Shown piece by piece: positions 55,786 to 64,000 of a DNA stretch of 64,000 nt (positions are counted from its first letter, which is position 1; each line of letters begins with the position of its first letter). The notes beneath the pieces are model-generated. The model was not told the origin of the DNA, ran no database searches, and saw only the letters and a program-made list of their open reading frames with translations. Source of the stretch: Mesodorylaimus sp. YZB2_4 (Eukaryota > Nematoda > Enoplea > Dorylaimida > Dorylaimidae); the NCBI GenBank assembly GCA_030248295.1, contig JASANH010000232.1:310001-374000 (forward strand), written 5' to 3'. Made by a program: the position numbers and the translations under genes.

Positions 55786-56778
55786 ATGGGTCAAAAAATG
55801 TCAGTCAATAGAAAGTGTAAATTTCGTTTGTTCATTATCACACTTATATTTTTATCAACTTCCATTTTTCTTTTGCAGTCATCGTTACTTTATCATCAAA
55901 AATTACGAAAGAAATTTGCTTACGCATTTTATATCACGGAACCCGAATACGCTTGCTATGCTGGCGTGAATGTTGATCGGTTATTGGATGATCTAAACAT
56001 CGATTTCAGTCGAATCGATATTTTATTTTTGTACACCAGTACTGACTGGCAATTTAAAAAAGCTTTACAAAGTTGCTCCAGACCTGAAGTAAAATTGGTG
56101 CAAGTTCCCGATGCACCCGAAGGGCTCACAAATCGCGACTTATATGCTCATTCTTACGTCAGATTCGAAGCCTTTGGATTAATCGATTACGAACGCATTG
56201 TGATTTTGGATGCTGATGGCCTGGTGATTAGAAAATTAGATCATCTTTTCACTATGCCGTTGGACGGTCGTTCTATCGCTGGTGCTTTGGTCGATTATTC
56301 GCCTCACGATTGGATATCTTCCGTCTTGCTAGTCGTAGAACCTAGCTTGGATTTGTACAGTCGCCTGCGACAGTGTTTGACAGCAGATGGTATTCAAAAG
56401 GTGTCCATATTTGCTAATGGAAGCCACTACGACATGGACGTCCTGAACTATGTGTTCAGACCAGGCAAGGACGTCAAGTTGCTGTCCAGTGGCTACATCA
56501 CCTTGGACAGCGCTTTTGTGGACCAGAACAGGGAAAATATGGATGATGTGTACTATGTACATTTCACAGCGCGCAAACCACTGATTTATGTGGAAACAAG
56601 AAGGAAGAATGAAAAAATGAATAAAAATGCAAAATGGATATTTGAAAAATTTTGGAAGGGGTTTGATAAAAGATGTATTGCAGCTTTTGGGAGCTCAATG
56701 AAAATGGCATTAGAGCATGTAGAAATGATGGAAAAGGAGTCAAAATTGGTTGACGAATTTGCAAAGTTCAAGGTATAG
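55786..56778 (+). CDS. GT8 (glycogenin-like) type II membrane glycosyltransferase, intronless
   Basis: A single 330-codon frame from ATG 55786 to the TAG ending at 56778. Residues 13-36 form a signal anchor (LFIITLIFLSTSIFLL) after a short basic N-terminus, so the enzyme probably sits in the Golgi lumen. The GT8 fold is shown by YAFYITEPEYACYAGVN near the start, the metal-binding DxD in VILDADGLV (Asp142-Asp144), the xxDxLN-type motif DMDVLNYVF (218-226) and HFTARKPL (259-266), the usual HFxGxxKPW site. It would transfer a sugar from a nucleotide donor; the acceptor cannot be told. Lack of introns beside genes rich in them suggests retroposition, horizontal transfer or an ancestrally simple gene. 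The last 60 residues are lysine- and glutamate-rich. Confidence 0.85.
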   Translation: MGQKMSVNRKCKFRLFIITLIFLSTSIFLLQSSLLYHQKLRKKFAYAFYITEPEYACYAGVNVDRLLDDLNIDFSRIDILFLYTSTDWQFKKALQSCSRPEVKLVQVPDAPEGLTNRDLYAHSYVRFEAFGLIDYERIVILDADGLVIRKLDHLFTMPLDGRSIAGALVDYSPHDWISSVLLVVEPSLDLYSRLRQCLTADGIQKVSIFANGSHYDMDVLNYVFRPGKDVKLLSSGYITLDSAFVDQNRENMDDVYYVHFTARKPLIYVETRRKNEKMNKNAKWIFEKFWKGFDKRCIAAFGSSMKMALEHVEMMEKESKLVDEFAKFKV

Positions 56779-59700
56779 AATTTTTGTTTCCATGTAGCTA
56801 GCACCATTTTCAATTTATTGCAGCTCCTCTGAGAGGAGTTCGACTACGGATAGCGTCCTTTTCTTGCTTTTTGCTTTTTATTTTGGTGTGCGCTATGAAT
56901 ACTGGAACTCTCTCTCGGTGAATTTGAATCTCAAACTCGTTGTACATTTTCTCGGCAGCAACTTTTATTGATTAGAGAACCCACCAGTCTCTTATCACCT
57001 TGCCTCTTGGTATTTTGGCATCACTATTCATAAAGGCACGATGTCTGTGACTTTTAAAAACATGTGCCGGTACCACTGGGTCCGATGAGGCGTGCCATGC
57101 ATTGGAATCTTTTTGGAAAACTGCTGAAACGCCATTTTCACAAAATTTAGTGACATTAACTGATGTATTGACCCAGGAAAAAATCAGTGTAAAACGCAGA
57201 CAAGTGGAAATAGGCAAAGGTTGCCAATGAAGAGAAACTAAGGAAGCGACAATCAATGCACCATTTTTTACTTTTATACTTTAAGCTTCTATCACAGTCT
57301 CCATTGGGCCGCAAGCCTGAGCGCCATCTTTACCTGACAGTATTAGATGCATGATATACTCTATATACCATCTGGTAAGATGACACCATGACTTCATGCC
57401 TATCATTCTCCGTCACAACTTACCCTGCAATATTGTTGGGCCATTGGGGACCTGCAAAAATAAAAAGTTATCTTGACGAAATATACAAAATCTGAAAAAG
57501 ATTTGTTTGTCTTTTGGACAGAGTGTAAATATTTCGTTCGTGGCAGAACCCACTCACAGTTCAGGTCATGCTGAAAACTACCTTCGCTGCACAAGAGTGA
57601 CCGAAATCTGAGCATTTGCGATCAACGCACTGTCCGCCTCTCAGAGGCAGGTATTATATTACACAGGTTTCCAAATCAGAATATGGATTTCATATCCCGC
57701 AGTGCCAGACGCACATCATGCTTACTTGCCTCGATCATGCGCTATTAATAGAATTTGTAGACCAACGGGGCTTCCTTGAACAAGAAACATAAGTCAGGCT
57801 GTGGAATTGTGAGTCACGAGCGAGTGTGACCTAAACACCAGGCCTAAACATGCATGTTTCGCAAGTGTGAAGCAGCCGTGTAATGGGAAATAATCCCTTG
57901 TGTTTTTTGATCAAAACTAATTAACGGGCTACTCACGAGGTGGGACTTTGTAAATGCCCGGTCCACAGATTGTGCGTAAGTGGCAGGCACGGCTAACAGA
58001 ATAACTTCTCACATATTCAAAGAGTCACTTATATGTGTGCTGGATTTGTATTTTTCGATTCCAAATTAATGAAAATACAAATTATTAGCATCAGCAGCGG
58101 TGTTCCACACCACAGAAACCATATAAGAGACAGTCAAGAAGAGGTCAGTGGGTAGGTCTCTCAAGGCTGTTAGGTGTAGGCTTTACCAACTTCAGGCTTC
58201 CTTTCACTTGAGGCCTCAGATTTCAGTTAGTTGAAAGCCAATTGGAGAAGAGACGTGTTATTAAGAAAATCGCAGCCCTGACGGTCGCTAGTTTGGTAAG
58301 TACCAGATAGTAGTCCTTGCCCAGCTGACGCAGTATGTAGCATCTCTGCTGGCTTTAGTTCAAGCATTACCTCAGGTTGCTAGCAGTAACCTCCAGTAAC
58401 CATACTCATAGTAACAGCTCTTACCATATCTCCACAACACTCGCGGGACAAAAATCCTCTGAATCGTATAGAGTCCGCCTAGCTCGAGCCGCTACCAGCT
58501 CCGCACTCAAACTGGCACAGTACGTTTGAGAAAGCCTGGGTACAGAGCGGCTAAACGCCCCTTGACTCCGTCTTCAAGCATCTGCGCAAATATTTAGAGG
58601 TTTGCCGAGCTGCTGGTTGTCGGTGTGGCGGCGGCGTTTAACCGCCTTCCAGCAGGATAGGTACATAAGCGCAAGGTTTGGCCAAACTGACATTCGATTG
58701 GCAAATATACGCACAACAGTCAAATGTAGAAAAACTGCCTTTTAGTGCCTATACATTGGCGGGTTCTGGTAACGAATTGTGCACTATTCAAAGAAACCGA
58801 GATAATATTCAAGCCTAGTTTACGCCTAACCGCTCTGTGCCAGTTTGCCCATTGCACACGTCCCCGAACAATGAATGGCACAAAACCACTGCTTCAACCA
58901 AAGGCATCTTTGCAGGCGGCAGCTTTCTTGTCTCGGAGGCCCGTTGCGTTTTTCGCTTGCACATAAACTCTAAAGCAAGTCAGCAAGGAGAATGTGAAAG
59001 CTCGATCCCACAGAGATGACAGCGAAGATCACGCATTGAGTACTAATTAGCTCGAAATGGTTTTTTAAAATCTTTTTACCAAGATAATACTGTAAATTGC
59101 AGGAAATTCAATCCCCAAATACTTTTTGTCCTGCGGGACCGGCTCATGCATTTCTTGGTTTTTGTTGGTTCGAAGATAAAATACAATGTCGTTGGCATTT
59201 TACAAATATGCGTCCCATCCCATTTGTTCCTATGGCGCTCTGGAAAACTCAACCAAGTTTTAGTTTACGATGACTCGCTAGGTTTTGACAATTGCCTCCC
59301 AATGCTAGTAAAAAAGTAAAAGACGCGAATATTTTAAAGAAATCAGAAGAATATTTGCCCCAACGTGTCGAGCCCGCACCACCTACCTATTAAACTTTTC
59401 TGAACCTATGATCAACAAAAAAACTATTCTCAATGCAACATGATATGTGCCTGCCTAAAGAGAACTCTAAAATCAATTTAAGCACACTGCAAGTGGCTGG
59501 CATTTTTGTCCACATGCGCGGGAATTCATAATTCTCTTGATTGTGGGATTCGTGGGGGGGAGGTTGTGCAGAGAACGCATTGTCCCCATCCTCGGTTGCA
59601 TTCATGATGATTACATGCCCTTTCTGCAAATACAGTACGTTGAGTGCGCATAAAAATTCTCGGTGGAATTATTTCGTGCGATGCTCCAAAAATGTCACAC

Positions 59701-60164
59701 CGTGAATGCTCACATAATACCCCAAGGAAATCATTAGGGTATTTCGAATGGGTCTGAGACGGGTAAATTATTTGAGGGATAGTAAAAAGTGCAACTCATT
59801 TTGCCACCGAAGCGTTCTCAAATAACTGATAATTTTGTGCCGAGGTCAGTCTCGCAGTGCATAGAATATCCTCAGTGCCTGGGTCCAACCTTGTTTCCAT
59901 TTTTTCATCTAAAACATCATGGCAGGGTGTCCATGGGCTGAGATAGACTGTGCTACACACTTCGCCCTACGTAACTAGGTACCTCAAACTGTCCTTTGTA
60001 AACCATTTGGGGAGGAATTATTAAATCAAATGGGTTCTATGAGGGTATCAAAATAAATATTTACGGTATTTCGAATAAAAATTTGCGTGCTTGCTAATAA
60101 TTTTTGGACACTTTGTGGTACATTACAGGGCTACACCGTACAGCCATCTCCTGGTTTCAGCACA
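56779..60164. other. Long intergenic stretch, no gene seen
   Basis: Open frames at 56972-57256 and 57403-57615 (minus) and 58745-58966 (plus) show no family signature. The interval has no other recognised feature except the repeat near 59920. Confidence 0.45.
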
Positions 60165-60315
60165 ATTGTTGAAATGACCTCAAGAACAAGGTTAGAAATC
60201 TGCCAAAACTCTTGTTGACCCACCCTTTGTCGAGACCAGATAATTTTTGAGGGTTGGTCAGAGTCAGGGTCAAGTCAGACAGTAACACCCAGGTGATTCG
60301 AGCACTACTCAGCGC
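60165..60315 (+). repeat. Dispersed repeat family C copy
   Basis: GACCCACCCTTTGTCGAGACCAG, TAATTTTTGAGGGTTGGTCAG, then GGGTCAAGTCAGACAGT and CACCCAGGT..TTCGAGCACTA, parallel to 19440-19600 and 20930-21030. Confidence 0.55.
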
Positions 60316-60803
60316 CCTACGCGGTCACGAATTCATTTCAACTTTCAGCCAGTGGCATCTTGTGCACTTGCAATAGCAGACCAATTTACCTTGATTACTA
60401 TGGGACAAGAAATTTTTTCTCTGAAGGTTGCAGGTCGAACTATGCAAAAACAAATTGAGCGAAAAAGCATTTAATAATTTTTTGATCGATATCTTATTAA
60501 GACTGAAGCTCTTGGAATTGTCTCTCGCGCCTTCCTTCGCCGTCATTTCCTATCGATTCTTGACCAACCGCCTTCTACTGTTCGTACATTGTATTATTAG
60601 CCTGCTTAATTTCGAGATAACAAACGTTCTCTGGGACAGAGCCTAAGAAAAACGTACGTCGTCAAAGCTGCAAGGCAGGTGTGTTATCACATCGTGGGTG
60701 ACTAATTATTTTTATTCATCTTCCTCTTCAGCTCCTTCAGGTTCTTTTAGTCTATGAAAAATGTTAGGAACGCCTCTCTTTTCCCTTCGACTATCAAGAG
60801 AAG

Positions 60804-62072
60804 ATGAATTTAAAAATCGGCATCGTAAATTCCTCTTCTGTCATTACTTCATGCGGTCTGGACGAAAACTGTCATCGTCGCGGTGTGACTGTGGACGCAG
60901 CTCGATTGGTTTGTGAATCGTTGTCACTGAATTGTTCATTTGTACTTTTCAATTCCTCAGAATACGGTGACGCTGATCGCAATGGTATCGGCAGTGGCAT
61001 GATAGGCGCAATCCAGCGTGGGTTGTTCGACACGTCCACTCCTGTTTTCGCAGCCACTTACAGCCGATTCCAAGCTGTCGCCTTCACTGGTGCGTACTTC
61101 TATTCTGACGTGGTAATGACCACTCGAGCACCAAATGTAAATAATCAAATCGATGTAAGTATTGTTAATGCACTGCATTGGAAAATCTGGGTGGCATTCG
61201 CACTGTCATTGATAGCCATCGCTTTTTTTTTGACAATTTTTCAAACATTATTTCAAAAATATGAGCAACAGAAGAAAGTGGGCAGTGTTTCGTGGATATT
61301 CGACAAGGCCACGAGTCACTTGTCTTCACTGCTGACTCATAAACACGAAAAAGGGTCGATGAACTTGACCCATTATCGACTGACGGCCATCTGCTGGTCA
61401 TTGCTCACCATGGTCATCACCAGTGCATTGACGAGTAAGTTATTCTCAGACACAGTCAAGGTCACAAGTAATGTACCTTATCAAGATTTTGAGACTTTTG
61501 TTCGATGTATGGAAAAAGGACGGTGTCGACTGATTGTTCACTCGTTATCAGCCTCATATTTACAAGTTTTAGTAAGCAACGAAAGTGAGACTGGGAGAAG
61601 AGCTCTAGAAAGTTTAAAATATTTCCCAGCAATAGTCAAGCCGCCAGCGAAAATACCAAGCATGATATTGGAGAAGAAAGATATAAATTTAGTTTGGATA
61701 TCATCAAGAAGCACATTCGATCAAACCATTCAAAATAATGGCGATTGCAAATTTTATACTATCCAAGCACCGTACAAGGAGTCGTGGCATTTCCCTGTCA
61801 GAAAAGGATTACCCATAGTAAACCTTCTGAACAAAATGTCAGGCCCGTTTTGCGAAAATGGTTTATCGCAAATGTTGTATTCGAAATATCAAAGAGCTTC
61901 AAATTGTCAGTATCGAAAAACTGGAACAATATCCAATTCAAATTCATTGATAAAGGGGGTCTTTTGTTATTTCTATGGTCCAGGGTTGTTAGCCTCCGCT
62001 ATGAGCTTTATCTTAGAGTTGTTTGTGCACTATGATTTCCTGGGGAAAATTCTTGACAAAGTGTGTCATTGA
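60804..62072 (+). CDS. Divergent ionotropic glutamate receptor-like protein, intronless
   Basis: A single 422-codon frame. Residues 1-110 form the first ligand-binding half (LKIGIVNSS, CGLDENC, GSGMIGAIQRG, FAATYSRFQ), without the large N-terminal domain. M1 is about 124-150 (HWKIWVAFALSLIAIAFFL). A pore-loop region follows. M3 is about 191-213 (LTAICWSLLTMVITSALTS), the second ligand half about 215-380, and M4 about 383-411. This is the iGluR topology, and short forms of this kind are abundant in nematodes. The SYTANLAAF motif of classical AMPA/NMDA receptors is replaced by TSALTSKLFSD, so it is a divergent, chemosensory-IR-like type. No signal peptide follows the ATG at 60804, and an in-frame TAG lies shortly upstream. 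Either a leader exon is missing or the N-terminus is unusual. Confidence 0.85.
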   Translation: MNLKIGIVNSSSVITSCGLDENCHRRGVTVDAARLVCESLSLNCSFVLFNSSEYGDADRNGIGSGMIGAIQRGLFDTSTPVFAATYSRFQAVAFTGAYFYSDVVMTTRAPNVNNQIDVSIVNALHWKIWVAFALSLIAIAFFLTIFQTLFQKYEQQKKVGSVSWIFDKATSHLSSLLTHKHEKGSMNLTHYRLTAICWSLLTMVITSALTSKLFSDTVKVTSNVPYQDFETFVRCMEKGRCRLIVHSLSASYLQVLVSNESETGRRALESLKYFPAIVKPPAKIPSMILEKKDINLVWISSRSTFDQTIQNNGDCKFYTIQAPYKESWHFPVRKGLPIVNLLNKMSGPFCENGLSQMLYSKYQRASNCQYRKTGTISNSNSLIKGVFCYFYGPGLLASAMSFILELFVHYDFLGKILDKVCH

Positions 62073-64000
62073 GCAGCCACATAATGGCTCATAATTGCGA
62101 GTTATTGCCATGAAATTTGCATCGCGTGTTTGAATCATGGAATATGATTGCGAAATTGACATGAATGTCAAAAACATGCCAAAATGCAGAACACGGTAAA
62201 TACTCAAATAATATCCCAAGAAAACTGTTATTTCAATTGGGTCCAAGGGGGAACAGAAATTCGCAAGCTTTTCGCATGCATGTATGTACTGCCGAAGAAC
62301 TAATGATTCTACCCCCAAACTTAGGGCCGAAAATCTTGCAGTATATCGAAATTCATTCAAAGGGCGCATACAAAAAGGGCAAAAAGGCACATCAGTACTT
62401 AGGATGCGCAGGAAAAAGGGTGAAAAAATGCAACTGGCGAGCAGAGTGAGCAGTTCCTTCGCAAAATGCGAGTCGTCCAACTTATTGCTACCTCCATAAT
62501 CGACCGCTGTTTAAGTTCCCAAGAGCCCATATTCCAATTTCTCAATCCCATTTTTAAGAGCTGCTCAACGCGTTGGCATATGCATTGTTGCTGCTCCACT
62601 TACAGTAACCCTCATTCTCTTTACAGGAGTTAATTACTTCGCATGAGTATCAGCAAACATTGGCTGGTTAGACAGCTAATGTCGGTCAGGGTCCAAATTA
62701 AATTCTTGAATTTTCTTTGCTTTTAAACAGGAAAATATCATATCCACTTGCGCCCTTTTGGATGCGCCCTTTTTGCCTTCGACGAAGCATATTGCCAACC
62801 TCGTTCACAATCTTCCATCGAAAGCATCACAGCAGGGTGACTGTGGGTGATCTGTAACACATAATTTACTATGGCGGTACACAGGTGCCCCAAGTCTGGT
62901 GAGGCTATTGAGGAAGGGGGAATTCTTAATCCAAATGGTTAGCCTAAAAGAGCAAACTATTTTATTTGGACTAAATGAATACTCTACGTCTACGCATTCG
63001 ACAAGCACCTGTCCACTAAACAACTAGCCTTCAAAGATCATTTTAAATTGCCTGGATGAGGATGGATGGCGCCTCTCGGCGAAAAGCAGTGGGAATCGAC
63101 CGAAGGACACGCGCACGGAGATGCGTAATGATCTTCCTGCCATACCCTTCTAAATCTTACAAGCAAGTACCTTAAGAAAGATCATCGCAGCATTTGTAGT
63201 GCCAGGTTTAAATGACTGATCAACATTGCAATCATTATGAGCTACCGTGCCCACTCGAATTTCCCCTTTCGAATCTTTGAACGGGTACCCTCTTGTAGGA
63301 TCCAAACCGTATGGGCCCTACTCGGGGATAATTCGGCCCCTTTAGGGCCGTAGTCTGTAAGGATGGACCGAATGCGCAGTAAAGTGGACCTGTTTCGTCT
63401 GAGTCCTTGATTTCGACCAGCGTTGCCAGATGCAAAAATGAAAACTCGCAGTCAAGGACCTGAAAATCCGCTAAAAACCGCTGCAATACAGTGAGAAATC
63501 CGCTAAAAAATCCGCTAAAATTTTTCCTGCATAAAGCGATATTTTAGCGACTAGTTTTAATAGAACGCGAAGTAGGACAAGAAACTTTCACTCATTCATC
63601 GCTCATATTGCGCATTCAAATTTTAGCGGGCCAGGCTGGGGATGGGACACGGGAAGGGACGGGGAAGGGATTGACGGATGGAAAGGGACTGCCCCACGCG
63701 CCCGACCACCCCTACTCAGGTCTTAATTCTATGCAAAAAGTGTGAATGTAATAGAGCATACTGTAGAATAAGGAGCCGAGTAAGAACGGATCAACAATTG
63801 TGATTTCACTTAGTATCGACTGAGCAGTTAACTCAACATTAGGCAGGCCCCTGGTCTAAAAAATTGCTTCCCTATTTCTTGTCCCCACTCGTATAATCGA
63901 TCCTTCAGATCATAACACGCGGACATATCTGCCTCAACTGTCTTTTAAAAAAGGAGTGGTGTTTCTAGAATGGTCTCACATAGGTTGCTTTATCCAGATT
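62073..64000. other. Intergenic, short CCGCTAAAA repeats
   Basis: No gene recognised. Between 63465 and 63530 the word ATCCGCTAAAA recurs about four times. Inverted versions (ATTTTAGCG) follow at 63540-63630, suggesting a small degenerate mobile element. Confidence 0.45.

Overview
This window is eukaryotic nuclear DNA from an invertebrate animal. The best guess is a nematode, probably one of the intron- and repeat-rich lineages outside the Caenorhabditis group. The evidence is indirect. Genes are split by introns with GT..AG borders, and many acceptors read (T)TTTCAG or TTTTAG. There are short interstitial runs of TTAGGC, the nematode telomere unit. One gene is a short divergent ionotropic glutamate receptor of a type common in nematodes. 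No rRNA or mitochondrial sequence was seen to settle the point.

Layout from left to right. 1-785 is a decayed BEL/Pao retrotransposon. 1169-5012 (minus) is an 8-exon gene for a protein of at least 1,100 residues with two DOMON domains and long Q/N/P-rich linkers. 5654-6058 is a deleted mariner. 8824-12442 (minus) is a complete-looking 4-exon gene for a secreted LDLa-MACPF protein resembling terminal complement components. 12889-12960 is tRNA-His. 13.0-23.0 kb is mostly repeats, with one weak cysteine-rich gene candidate, a 2-kb TIR element and a LINE fragment. 23264-33465 (plus) is a complete 18-exon class IA PI3-kinase catalytic subunit. 33.8-41.7 kb is repeat-dominated and includes an inverted duplication, two tRNA-Glu genes and TTAGGC runs. 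42217-44321 (minus) is a 2-exon Hedgehog acyltransferase homologue. 47084-49890 (minus) is a probable THAP plus C2H2 zinc-finger gene. 50758-51600 is a hAT-type MITE. 52560-53178 (minus) is part of an actin-binding LIM protein gene. 55786-56778 (plus) is an intronless GT8 glycosyltransferase. 60804-62072 (plus) is an intronless glutamate-receptor-like gene.

The genes do not form an operon or pathway. They are unrelated housekeeping, signalling and secreted-protein loci separated by transposable elements. The PI3K model was built exon by exon: every junction keeps frame and the coding sum is 3,276 nt (1,091 aa). The most noteworthy items are the complement-like LDLa-MACPF gene, the PI3K with two residues that mimic human activating variants, two hAT MITEs with perfect 8-bp target duplications, and the large inverted repeat. 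All identifications come from reading the sequence and from memory of the protein families; no database search was run.
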